Assembly: GCA_035628055.1 (NCBI GenBank)
Contig: DASPKO010000009.1
Coordinates: 1 to 5,896, forward strand
Direction of reading: 5' to 3'
DNA length: 5,896 nucleotides
From: DASPKO01 sp035628055
GTDB lineage: Bacteria > Planctomycetota > Phycisphaerae > Phycisphaerales > UBA1924
Every line of letters starts with the position of its first letter. Position 1 is the first letter of the stretch. Below are positions 1 through 5,896 of the stretch, piece after piece. Under the pieces are notes generated by a model. The model was not told the origin of the DNA and did not search any database. It was given only the letters and a program-made list of their open reading frames with translations. The translations under genes and the position numbers were made by a program.

Positions 1-959
1 AGATTCAGGGCGTGACCAAGGCCTTCGGCGACCGGGTGGCGGTGCGCGACCTGTCGCTGGTCGTGCCCGCGGGCACGGTCACCGGGTTCATCGGCCCCAA
101 CGGGGCGGGGAAGACGACCACGATCCGCATGATCATGTCGATCTTCCTGCCGGATCGCGGGGCCATCCGCGTGCTGGGGGCGGACTCGGCGGCGGCGAGC
201 AAGGACCGCATCGGGTACCTGCCGGAGGAGCGGGGCGTGTACCGCAAGATGCGCGTGCTGCCCTTCCTGGTGTACATGGGGCGGCTCAAGGGCGTGCCCG
301 AGCGGGTGGTGCGCGAGCGCGCGGCCGGCTGGCTGGCCCGGGTGGGGCTGGGCGACGTGGCCCGCAAGAAGTGCGAGGAGCTCTCCAAGGGGATGCAGCA
401 GAAGGTCCAGTTCATCGCGGCCGTGCAGCACGAGCCGGACCTGCTCATCCTCGACGAGCCGTTCAGCGGGCTGGACCCGGTGAACCGGCGGCTTTTGCGC
501 GAGCTGATCCAGGAGCAGCACGAACGGGGACGGACGATCATCTTCTCGACCCACGCGATGCTCGAGGCCGAGCAGCTTTGCGACCACGTGCTGATGATCC
601 ACCAGGGGCGGAAGGTGCTCGACGCGACGCGGACGCAGGTCCGCTCCCGCTTCGATCCGCACGCGCTGCTGGTCGAACCGGCGGACGAGGCGGACGGGGC
701 GCGGCTGGGCTCGGTGCCGGGCGTGGTGGGCGTCGAGCCGGACCCGGGGGCCCGGGGGGGCCTGGTGGTGCGGCTGGCGGAGGGGGCGGACGTGCACGAG
801 GCGATGCGCCGGGTGGTCGCGTCGGTGCCGGTGCGGCGCGTCGAGGTGAAGCGTGTGAGTCTCGAGGACGTCTTCATCGAGCTGGTCGGGGCCCGGCCGG
901 AGGGTCCCCTCCCCGGCGCGGCGCCGGGGCGGTCGCGAGAGGAGGCCGCCCTTGCGTAG
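1..959 (+). CDS. ABC exporter ATP-binding protein (NatA/ABC-2 type), 5' partial
   Basis: This is the ATPase subunit of an ABC-2 type exporter. It should bind ATP at the inner face of the membrane and drive the permease encoded next. Counting from the GTG at 12, Walker A GPNGAGKTT is at residues 28-36, a Q-loop region reading YLPEERGVY (E where many families have Q, usual in NatA-like ATPases) at 69-77, the signature LSKGMQQ at 124-130, Walker B LLILDE at 144-149, the D-loop SGLD at 152-155 and the H-loop histidine at 181. The C-terminal 100 or so residues end in a VKRVSLEDVFIELVG stretch, typical of the DUF4162 tail of this family. The frame stays open to the left edge, and the residues before the GTG (I-Q-G) match the usual family N-terminus, so the true start is probably a few codons outside the window and the GTG is not the start. 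The substrate cannot be read from the sequence. The last residues overlap the start of the permease gene. Confidence 0.95.
   Translation, partial: IQGVTKAFGDRVAVRDLSLVVPAGTVTGFIGPNGAGKTTTIRMIMSIFLPDRGAIRVLGADSAAASKDRIGYLPEERGVYRKMRVLPFLVYMGRLKGVPERVVRERAAGWLARVGLGDVARKKCEELSKGMQQKVQFIAAVQHEPDLLILDEPFSGLDPVNRRLLRELIQEQHERGRTIIFSTHAMLEAEQLCDHVLMIHQGRKVLDATRTQVRSRFDPHALLVEPADEADGARLGSVPGVVGVEPDPGARGGLVVRLAEGADVHEAMRRVVASVPVRRVEVKRVSLEDVFIELVGARPEGPLPGAAPGRSREEAALA
911..929 (+). repeat. GC-rich inverted repeat just ahead of the permease ribosome binding site
   Basis: CCCCGGCGC (911-919) and GCGCCGGGG (921-929) are perfect complements around one central base, which can fold as an 8-bp stem with a 3-base loop. 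It lies in the last codons of the ATPase gene and ends 8 bases before the Shine-Dalgarno sequence of the permease. It might tune permease translation relative to the ATPase, or it may simply reflect biased GC-rich coding for a flexible tail. Regulation is inference. Confidence 0.35.
938..945 (+). promoter_or_regulatory. Shine-Dalgarno sequence fixing the TTG start of the permease
   Basis: AGAGGAGG, a near-perfect anti-16S match, ends 6 bases before TTG at 952 and 18 bases before the ATG at 964. The spacing therefore supports the TTG as the start codon. The site lies inside the end of the ATPase gene, as expected for translational coupling. Confidence 0.8.
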
Positions 960-2373
960 GACGATGCACGTGGCGGTGCGCGAGTTCCTCGCGACGGTGA
1001 TGACCAAGGGCTTCATCCTCGGCGTGCTCATGACGCCGGTGCTCCTGCTGGTGGTGGTGGGGGGGATGATGCTGCTGAGGAGCCAGGGGGGCCCGCGCGC
1101 GGCGGGATCGGTGGCGGTGATCGACCGGTCGGGCCTGGTGGCGCCGGAGGTGCTGCGGCGCTTCGGGGGCGAGGCGACGGAGGCGCAGCGCCGGCGCGAC
1201 GCGGAGGAGCTGGAGCGCGCCAGCGGCGAGGCGGCGCGGCGGATCGGGCTCGACGAGGAGCAGGCCGCCCTGGCCAAGAACGCCGCGGCGCGGGCCGCGG
1301 CGGACCACGCGCGCGGCGCGGACCTGAGCGTCGAGGTGCTCCCGCCGCAGGCCGACCCGGAGGAGGAGAAGCAGCGCCTGGCCCCGCCCGCCCAGCGGGG
1401 CGAGGGGGGGCGGCCGCGGCTGGCGGTGGCGGTCTTTCCGGAAGCGCTGCTGCGCCCCGGGGCCGGGGGGGATTACCCGGGGTTCGAGCTGTTCATGGCC
1501 CCGAAGGTGGACTTCGAGATCGAGGGACAGATCACGCGGCGGCTCTCCGAGGCGGTGGTCGACGCGCGCCTGGGTCACGACGAGCGCGTGCGCGCCGGAG
1601 GCCTGACGCCGGGCGACGTGCGCCGCCTGCTGGCCCACCCCGAGGTGAAGGCCCGGGCCGTGACGGCCGCGGGCGAAAAGGAGACTTCCGAGCTGGCCTC
1701 GTTCGTCATCCCCATGGGGTTCATGCTGCTGCTGCTCATCTCGGTGATGACCGCGGGGCAGTACCTGCTGACGACCACGATCGAGGAGAAGGGGAGCCGG
1801 GTCATGGAGGTGCTGCTGAGCGCGATCTCGCCGCTCCAGCTCATGGTGGGCAAGGTGCTGGGGCAGATGGCGGTGGGGCTGGTGATCCTGGTGGTGTACT
1901 CGGGGCTGGCGATCGCCGCGCTGCTGGGCTTCAGCATGAAGCACCTGGTCGACCCCATGCACGTGGTCTACCTCATCACGTTCTTCCTGATCGCGTTCTT
2001 CCTGGTCGCCTCGTTCATGGCGGGGATCGGGAGCGCCGTCACGGAGCTGCGCGAGGCCCAGACCCTGATGGCCCCCGTCATGGCCATCATGATCGTCCCG
2101 TGGCTCCTCTGGATGCCGATCCAGCGGGCCCCGAACTCGGTCCTGGCCACGACGCTCAGCTTCGTGCCCGGGCTCAACCCCTTCGTCATGGTCATCCGCA
2201 TCGCCGGCAGCGAGCCGATCCCGGCCTGGCAGATTCCGGTGAGCATCCTGGTGGGGGTGCTCACGGCGGCGGCGTCGGCGTGGGCGGCCGCGAAGATCTT
2301 CCGCGTGGGCGTGCTCATGTACGGCAAGCCGCCGGACTTCCGCACGCTGGCGCGTTGGATCCGCATGGCCTGA
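952..2373 (+). CDS. ABC-2 type exporter permease (NatB-like, ABC2_membrane_3 type)
   Basis: This is the membrane subunit of the exporter whose ATPase is encoded immediately upstream. The 473-residue protein has the classical layout of the family. There is one N-terminal membrane segment (about residues 20-42) after the motif REFLATVMTKGF, then a large extracytoplasmic domain (about 43-245) rich in Ala, Arg and Glu, then a C-terminal block of about five membrane segments (near 249-272, 307-329, 338-362, 372-392 and 430-452). Between the second and third segments is the conserved cytoplasmic stretch EEKGSRVMEVLLSAISPLQL (about 279-298) followed by GK.LG, which is diagnostic of NatB-type permeases. 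The TTG start at 952 overlaps the ATPase stop by 8 bases and is preceded by a strong Shine-Dalgarno sequence; ATG 964 would cost only four residues. Known relatives export sodium, drugs or peptides; the substrate here is unknown. Confidence 0.93.
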   Translation: MRRTMHVAVREFLATVMTKGFILGVLMTPVLLLVVVGGMMLLRSQGGPRAAGSVAVIDRSGLVAPEVLRRFGGEATEAQRRRDAEELERASGEAARRIGLDEEQAALAKNAAARAAADHARGADLSVEVLPPQADPEEEKQRLAPPAQRGEGGRPRLAVAVFPEALLRPGAGGDYPGFELFMAPKVDFEIEGQITRRLSEAVVDARLGHDERVRAGGLTPGDVRRLLAHPEVKARAVTAAGEKETSELASFVIPMGFMLLLLISVMTAGQYLLTTTIEEKGSRVMEVLLSAISPLQLMVGKVLGQMAVGLVILVVYSGLAIAALLGFSMKHLVDPMHVVYLITFFLIAFFLVASFMAGIGSAVTELREAQTLMAPVMAIMIVPWLLWMPIQRAPNSVLATTLSFVPGLNPFVMVIRIAGSEPIPAWQIPVSILVGVLTAAASAWAAAKIFRVGVLMYGKPPDFRTLARWIRMA

Positions 2374-2390
2374 AGCCCGGCGAGCGTCCC

Positions 2391-3287
2391 ATGGCCCGGC
2401 CCGAGCACGTCGTCCACGATCCGCGGGAGCGCTACCGGCTCTACGAGCTGTGCGTGCAGGACCCCCCGCGCACGGTGCGCTTCCTGGAGGCCGTGCACGC
2501 CGGGCGGGGGGCCCGGGCGCCCCGGGTCCTGCGCGAGGACTTCTGCGGGCCGGGCTCCCTGGCGCGGGCGTGGGCGGCGCTGGGGAGCGGTCGGCGCGCG
2601 GTCGCGGTCGATCGCGAACCGGAGCCGCCCGGGGGTGCCCGGGGCGTCCCCGGGGTGAAGGTCGTCATGGCGGACGTGCGGGTCGTGCGCCACCGGGCCG
2701 ACGTGATCGCGGCCCTCAACTTCGCGGTCTGCGAGCTGCACGCCCGGGCCGACCTGATGAGATACCTGCGCGGGGCGCGGCGCGCGCTGCGCCCCGGAGG
2801 GGTATTGGTCTGCGACCTCTACGGAGGGCGGGAGGCGTACTCCGCCGGGTCGTATCGGCGACGTGTGCGGGGCCCCGGGGGCGAGCGCGTGGTGTACCGC
2901 TGGGAGCAGCGGGCCGCCGACCCGCTCACGGGCCGGGTCGAGAACGCCATTCACTTCGAGGTCCGGGGGAGGGGACGGGCCGTGCGCCTGCCCGACGCCT
3001 TCGTCTATCACTGGCGGCTGTGGTCGCTGGCGGAACTGCGCGAGGCGATGCTCGAGGCGGGCTTCGGCGGGGTCCTGGCGTATGACCGGATGGGCGACGC
3101 GCTGGAAGAGTCGGGGCGGCTGCACGTCCGGGCCATCGAGAGCGGGGCGGAACTCGCCGAGGACTACGTGGTGTATCTGGTGGCGCGGGTCGGTCGTGCC
3201 CGCGGCCGGTCTGGGGCGGGAGGCGGCAAAAAGGCCGCGGGCCCCGGTGTTGGCCGGGGCCCGCGTCTGGTCGGCGCGAACGCATAA
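2391..3287 (+). CDS. class I SAM-dependent methyltransferase
   Basis: The predicted 298-residue protein is a Rossmann-fold methyltransferase that should use S-adenosylmethionine; the acceptor is unknown. Motif I is the variant REDFCGPGSL at residues 48-57, where most families have DxGxGxG. The acidic ribose-binding residue is probably D74 in AVAVDRE, motif II-like AD is at 94-95, a post-motif strand ADVIAALNF is at 103-111, and the late motif RPGGVLVCDLYGG is at 134-146. The C-terminal segment DAFVYHWRLWSLAELREAMLEAGF fits the last helix and strand of this fold. ATG 2391 is the first start in frame after the permease stop (17-base gap) and lacks a strong Shine-Dalgarno sequence, which suggests coupled translation in one operon. 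The recognisable domain ends near YVVYLVARV (about 3189). The last 30 or so residues are a Gly/Arg/Ala-rich tail read through the antisense rnpB terminator, and the stop lies inside rnpB. Confidence 0.86.
   Translation: MARPEHVVHDPRERYRLYELCVQDPPRTVRFLEAVHAGRGARAPRVLREDFCGPGSLARAWAALGSGRRAVAVDREPEPPGGARGVPGVKVVMADVRVVRHRADVIAALNFAVCELHARADLMRYLRGARRALRPGGVLVCDLYGGREAYSAGSYRRRVRGPGGERVVYRWEQRAADPLTGRVENAIHFEVRGRGRAVRLPDAFVYHWRLWSLAELREAMLEAGFGGVLAYDRMGDALEESGRLHVRAIESGAELAEDYVVYLVARVGRARGRSGAGGGKKAAGPGVGRGPRLVGANA
3228..3265 (-). terminator. intrinsic terminator of rnpB
   Basis: Read on the minus strand, a perfect 12-bp GC stem (3265-3254 with 3247-3236, CGCGGGCCCCGG and its complement) closes a 6-base loop. 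Three bases later a run of five T follows (3232-3228). It begins 8 bases after the 3' strand of rnpB helix P1, the expected place for the rnpB terminator. It lies entirely within the 3' end of the convergent methyltransferase frame. On the plus strand the hairpin has no T-run after it, so it is not an obvious terminator for the upstream operon. Confidence 0.87.
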
Positions 3288-3711
3288 GCCGAGTTCTGTG
3301 CTCACCGCCGGTTCCCGCCCCGGTCCTTGACGGGGGCTCGCGGGACGGGCCTGGCGGCGGCCGCGGCCATTTCTCTCGTCCACGGCGTTGCCGCCGGGAT
3401 CCAGCGATCTACCCGCCGCCTTCCGCCCGGACCGGGCGTCGCCGGGACGAATCCCGGCGCGGCGGCTGCGTGATCTTGCACGCGGCGGGGTTTACCGTGC
3501 CCCGCTCGTCGCCGAGCGGGCGGTGCGCTCTTACCGCACCGTTTCACCCTTGCCTGAGCCGGGCAAGCCCGGCCATCGGCGGTCTGTTCTCTGTGGCACT
3601 GTCCCTCGCCCGCGACCATGCGGGCGGGTGGGCGTTACCCACCGCCGTGTCCTGCCGTGCTCGGACTTTCCTCCGGCCGCGCGTGGCGACCGGCGGCCGC
3701 GTGTCCGCGCC
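3273..3711 (-). ncRNA. rnpB: RNase P RNA, bacterial type A (ribozyme subunit)
   Basis: This is the catalytic RNA of ribonuclease P, which with the protein RnpA removes 5' leaders from pre-tRNAs. On the minus strand the conserved core appears in the right order: GAGGAAAGTCCGAGC (3673-3659), GGTAACGCC (3639-3631), AGTGCCACAGAGAACAGACC (3600-3581), the segment around AAACGGTGCGGTAAGAGCGC (3544-3525), GCACGGTAAACCCC (3500-3487), GGGTAG (3414-3409) and ACAGAACTCGGCTTATG (3299-3283). Helix P4 forms between AAGUCCGAG (3668-3660) and CTCGGCTT (3293-3286), with the universally conserved bulged U at 3665. Relative to E. coli one G-C pair of P4 becomes A-U with both sides changed, which supports a working gene. 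P1 pairs GGCGCGGAC (3711-3703) with GTTCGCGCC (3281-3273), 9 bp with one G-U, and this sets the ends given here. The GGU that binds the tRNA CCA end is at 3413-3411. An extra long hairpin occupies 3305-3360. A -10 box and terminator flank the gene. Confidence 0.97.
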
Positions 3712-3718
3712 TGCGAGC

Positions 3719-3724
3719 ATCGTA
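3719..3724 (-). promoter_or_regulatory. -10 box of the rnpB promoter
   Basis: On the minus strand TACGAT (3724-3719) is followed by 7 bases and then the first base of helix P1 at 3711. This places a sigma-70-type -10 element exactly where the RNA should begin. No convincing -35 hexamer is seen at 16-19 bases upstream, so the promoter may be weak in that element or use another contact. The position relative to an independently predicted RNA 5' end is the main evidence. Confidence 0.6.
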
Positions 3725-3794
3725 CGTCCGACGAAGTCCGGATGTGCGGGGTCCTGGGGGTCGGGAGCGCCGGCCCGGGCACGCCCACCGGTGG

Positions 3795-3800
3795 TACATT
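3795..3800 (+). promoter_or_regulatory. candidate -10 box of the Gfo/Idh/MocA-like gene
   Basis: TACATT ends 10 bases before ATG 3811. If used, transcription would start only a few bases before the ATG, giving a leaderless or very short-leader mRNA. This would agree with the lack of a clear Shine-Dalgarno sequence before the ATG. No good -35 match is visible. It is read as a candidate only. Confidence 0.35.
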
Positions 3801-3810
3801 GCCCGGCGGG

Positions 3811-4860
3811 ATGCCGCGGACCGGGACCGATCTTGGGGTGGCGCTCTGGCTGGACCCGGGGCAGCTCCCGCTGGTCAGGGGGGTGCTGGAGCGGTCAGGC
3901 GTGCGCGCCGCCGGCGTGGGGACGCCCGCGCGGGGACGGGCCGCGGAGCTCGCCGAGGCGCTCGGAGCGCCCCCGCTGGACGACCTGCGCTCGGTCCTGG
4001 CGACGACGACCGCTCCGGCGCTCTGGCTGGCGGCAGTGGGGGGCTTTGGGGCCGACCCGGCGGACCTCGAGGCGGTGCGCGCGGCGCGGGCGCGGGGCGT
4101 GCGGGTGTGCACGCTCGAGCCCCTGCCCACCTCGGCGATCCAGCTCGCGGGGCGCGTCAGCGCGGGCGTGGCGATCGGCCCCGGGGGCCTCCCCGAGCCG
4201 GAGGTCCTGACCGCCGCGGCCGAGTTTGTTCCCCTCTTCCGCCACGCGCCGGCCCACGCGGAGCTGACCGAGCTGCTTCCCGAGGCCGGGCGGCTGCGCA
4301 CGCTGACGGCCCGGTGCCTCGGCGCCCCCGAGCACGGGACGCTGGGGGCCCGGCTCTTCGACGCGCTTGACCTGGCGGTCGGGCTGCTGGGGGAGCCCGA
4401 GGCGGTGGACGCGGCCTACGTCCCGCCGGTCTCGCGCCTGGCCGGCGGGCTGCGGCTGCTGCCGGGCGACTCGCTGCACGGGCTGCGCGGCGACATGACC
4501 CTGAACCTGCGTTACGCCACGGGCGCGTCGGCCTGTCTGCTCGCCAGCGACCAGGCGGTGCGCTGGGAGCGCTCCGCGCTCCTGCTGGCCGACGGGGGGC
4601 GGCTGAGTTTCGGCGATGGGGGCCTCTCGTGCGCGTGGCTCGGCCGCGATCTGGAAGAGGCGCCGCGGCGGAGGCGCGTGGGGCGGGACGACCCGGCGAC
4701 GGTGCTCGCACAGGCCCTCACCCGCGCGCTGGGCCGCGATGCGGCGGGCCCGCGGCCGGACCTCGGGGCGGTGCTTGCCGTGGCCGGGGCGGCGCTCCTG
4801 AGCGCGCGCACGGGGGAGAACGAGGCGCCGGCGACGATCCGGAGAATGGCCGGCCTGTGA
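3811..4860 (+). CDS. Gfo/Idh/MocA-like protein, degenerate (probable pseudoenzyme)
   Basis: The 349-residue product follows the Gfo/Idh/MocA two-domain plan. An N-terminal Rossmann-like part holds VRAAGVGTPARGRAAELAEA (31-50) and PPLDDLRSVLA (54-64), as in the usual beta-2 and following helix. A C-terminal part has GTLGARLFDALDLAVGLLGE (176-195), matching the helix with the H/D-x-x-D region, then GDMTLNLRYATGASACLL (227-244) and an ending SARTGE (331-336) like the SartG close of the family. Two hallmarks are missing. The N-terminus has no GxGxxG (it reads DLGVALWLDPG), and the EKP motif is replaced by EPLP at 103-106, which removes the lysine. Known members are NAD(P)-dependent sugar oxidoreductases; this one probably does not do that chemistry. 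ATG 3811 is chosen because the frame upstream runs through the rnpB promoter and gene; ATG 3742 and TTG 3799 are weaker options. No partner gene indicates its role, so the family call is moderate. Confidence 0.72.
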   Translation: MPRTGTDLGVALWLDPGQLPLVRGVLERSGVRAAGVGTPARGRAAELAEALGAPPLDDLRSVLATTTAPALWLAAVGGFGADPADLEAVRAARARGVRVCTLEPLPTSAIQLAGRVSAGVAIGPGGLPEPEVLTAAAEFVPLFRHAPAHAELTELLPEAGRLRTLTARCLGAPEHGTLGARLFDALDLAVGLLGEPEAVDAAYVPPVSRLAGGLRLLPGDSLHGLRGDMTLNLRYATGASACLLASDQAVRWERSALLLADGGRLSFGDGGLSCAWLGRDLEEAPRRRRVGRDDPATVLAQALTRALGRDAAGPRPDLGAVLAVAGAALLSARTGENEAPATIRRMAGL

Positions 4861-4873
4861 GTCGCGATCGCGG

Positions 4874-4888
4874 GGCCGAGATCCGGCC
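4874..4888. terminator. small hairpin between convergent genes, possible terminator
   Basis: GGCCG (4874-4878) and CGGCC (4884-4888) form a 5-bp stem with a 5-base loop, in the 40-base gap between two convergent stop codons. The self-complementary CGCGATCGCG (4863-4872) lies just before it. Neither strand has a T-run after the stem, so this is at best a weak or factor-assisted terminator. Confidence 0.25.
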
Positions 4889-4900
4889 GGGGGGCGGCGC

Positions 4901-5896
4901 TCAGGACCGGCGCAGGACGCGCAGGGGCGTGCGGTTCTCGAGGTCGTCGACCGGGCGGGCCACCAGGTCGTACCCGTCGCTCCCGACCACGACGCAGCGC
5001 ACCAGCTCGCCCGGGCTGAGCCGGCGGGCCGACTGTACAAAGGTGACGGCGTCCACCTGCGGGGCCTGGAAGTACGTGCGCCCCTGGTACAGGCCGCCGC
5101 CCTTGGAGACACCCGCCGTCGCCCGCCCGGCGGTGCCCGTGGCGGCATCGATCAGGACGTCGAACCTCACACCACCCCGGCCGGGTTTGTGCTCGTCGAA
5201 CGCGGCAGCATGACTGGCCGCGCGGGCGAAGGCCAGCTTCTGCTGGAGGAGCATCAGCTCTTCGCGGCGGCGCTCCTTCACCTCGGCGGGGACGGCGAGG
5301 GCGGGGTCGCCCTCCATCCGCCCGGCGACCGTCTGGTCCTCCGGGGAATAGGTGAACACGCCCAGGGCGTCGAAGCGCATCTCCTCGACGAAGCGGAGGA
5401 GCTCGGCGTGGTCGGCCTCCGTCTCGCCGGGGAAGCCGGAGATGAACGTGGTGCGCACGGCCATGCCGGGGACGCGCTCGCGGAGCCGGTGGATAAGCGC
5501 GCGCTGATGCCCCGCCGAGACGTTGCGGCGCATGGCGGTGAGCATGCGGTCGCTGGCGTGCTGGAGCGGGATATCGATGTAGGGGACGACGCGTCCGCCG
5601 CCGCCGAGCGCCGAGAGCTCGGCGAGGGTCTCGATCATGAGATCGGAGAAGTTCGATGGATACGCGTACATCAGGCGGACCCAGCCGTCGCGCACGCCGG
5701 CCTCGTCGAAAGCGCCGCTGACGGTGCGGAGCAGGCCCGGGAGCCCGGCCAGATGGGCGCGTCCCGGGGGCGCGGAACCGAGGCCGATCCCGATGTCGTC
5801 CCTGTAGCTGGTGGTGTCCTGCCCGATCAGTGAGAGCTCGAAGGCGCCGTCGCGGATGAGCTCGAGAGCCTCGGCGCGCACGGAGGGGAGCGGCTT
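4901..5896 (-). CDS. rimO: ribosomal protein S12 methylthiotransferase RimO, N-terminus outside window
   Basis: RimO is a radical-SAM enzyme carrying two iron-sulfur clusters. It adds a methylthio group to the conserved aspartate of ribosomal protein S12 (Asp88 in mature E. coli numbering). The visible part is the C-terminal 331 residues. Counting from the window edge, these contain LSLIGQDTTSY (22-32), VRLMYAYPSN (73-82), YIDIPLQHAS (106-115) followed by MLTAMRRN (118-125), RTTFISGFPGET (148-159), and FDALGVFTYSPE (175-186), a block typical of RimO rather than MiaB. A TRAM-type RNA/protein-binding domain follows from about residue 240 to 315 and ends near GYDLVARPVDD. The frame is open to the right edge, so roughly 150 N-terminal residues, including the UPF0004 cysteines and the radical-SAM CxxxCxxC, are not in view. 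The GTG at 5881 is internal. The gene is convergent with the Gfo/Idh/MocA-like gene, 40 bases apart. Confidence 0.95.
   Translation of the reverse strand, partial: KPLPSVRAEALELIRDGAFELSLIGQDTTSYRDDIGIGLGSAPPGRAHLAGLPGLLRTVSGAFDEAGVRDGWVRLMYAYPSNFSDLMIETLAELSALGGGGRVVPYIDIPLQHASDRMLTAMRRNVSAGHQRALIHRLRERVPGMAVRTTFISGFPGETEADHAELLRFVEEMRFDALGVFTYSPEDQTVAGRMEGDPALAVPAEVKERRREELMLLQQKLAFARAASHAAAFDEHKPGRGGVRFDVLIDAATGTAGRATAGVSKGGGLYQGRTYFQAPQVDAVTFVQSARRLSPGELVRCVVVGSDGYDLVARPVDDLENRTPLRVLRRS

Noticed and set aside
754..760. Run of seven G in the ATPase gene as a possible frameshift site
   Set aside because: The frame continues without disturbance into a proper DUF4162-type ending, so there is no sign of an error or programmed shift.
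874..1962. Long minus-strand frame opposite the permease, rich in His/Gln/Arg
   Set aside because: The composition is that of an antisense shadow (hydrophobic codons read backwards) and it conflicts with a clear membrane protein gene.
3411..3459. Possible loss of the tRNA CCA-binding GGU motif in RNase P RNA (a GGGATT loop on the minus strand looked like a GGA variant)
   Set aside because: On realignment to E. coli positions, the GGU corresponds to the GGGTAG segment at 3414-3409 and is present. The GGGATT belongs to an adjacent hairpin.
3302..3619. Minus-strand open frame inside rnpB
   Set aside because: It is the sense strand of the ribozyme read as codons. The RNA structure explains the conservation and no protein motif is seen.
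3388..3810. In-frame upstream extension of the Gfo/Idh/MocA-like protein, starting as far up as 3388 or at ATG 3742
   Set aside because: The extension is antisense to rnpB and then crosses the rnpB promoter. It has no family similarity, and the domain begins naturally after ATG 3811.
3895..5148. Long minus-strand open frame across the Gfo/Idh/MocA-like gene and the end of rimO
   Set aside because: The translation is Arg/Pro/Ala-rich low complexity, typical of the shadow frame of GC-rich genes, and it overlaps two supported genes.
5189..5833. Plus-strand open frame opposite rimO
   Set aside because: The RimO frame carries multiple family motifs over the same bases; the plus-strand product shows none.

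Overview
This G+C-rich stretch (by eye about three quarters G+C) is a densely packed bacterial chromosomal segment carrying housekeeping and transport functions. No plasmid, phage, insertion-sequence or CRISPR hallmarks are visible. The type A RNase P RNA and RimO place it in Bacteria. The high G+C, the methyltransferase with a REDFCG-type motif I and the degenerate Gfo/Idh/MocA-like protein are compatible with a planctomycete (for example a Phycisphaerae relative), but that assignment is an inference and not proven here.

Layout, left to right. (1) A plus-strand operon begins outside the window. It contains an ABC exporter ATPase (5' end cut off by the window edge), its ABC-2 type permease (translationally coupled, TTG start overlapping the ATPase stop), and a class I SAM-dependent methyltransferase 17 bases further on. 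(2) Facing the operon on the minus strand is rnpB, the RNA subunit of RNase P (about 439 nt, 3711 down to 3273), with its own -10 box and a strong intrinsic terminator. The methyltransferase frame runs through this terminator and stops inside helix P4 of the ribozyme. (3) Divergent from rnpB, on the plus strand, is a 349-residue protein that looks like a Gfo/Idh/MocA oxidoreductase but lacks the nucleotide-binding glycine motif and the EKP lysine. (4) Convergent with it, on the minus strand and running off the right edge, is rimO, the ribosomal protein S12 methylthiotransferase; the N-terminal part with the iron-sulfur cysteines lies outside the window.

The ABC ATPase and permease together form one export system. 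The other genes are not obviously one pathway, although rnpB (tRNA maturation) and rimO (ribosome modification) both serve translation. The points of most interest are the rnpB gene hidden under long spurious open frames, the antisense overlap between the methyltransferase 3' end and the rnpB 3' end plus terminator, and the apparent Gfo/Idh/MocA pseudoenzyme.
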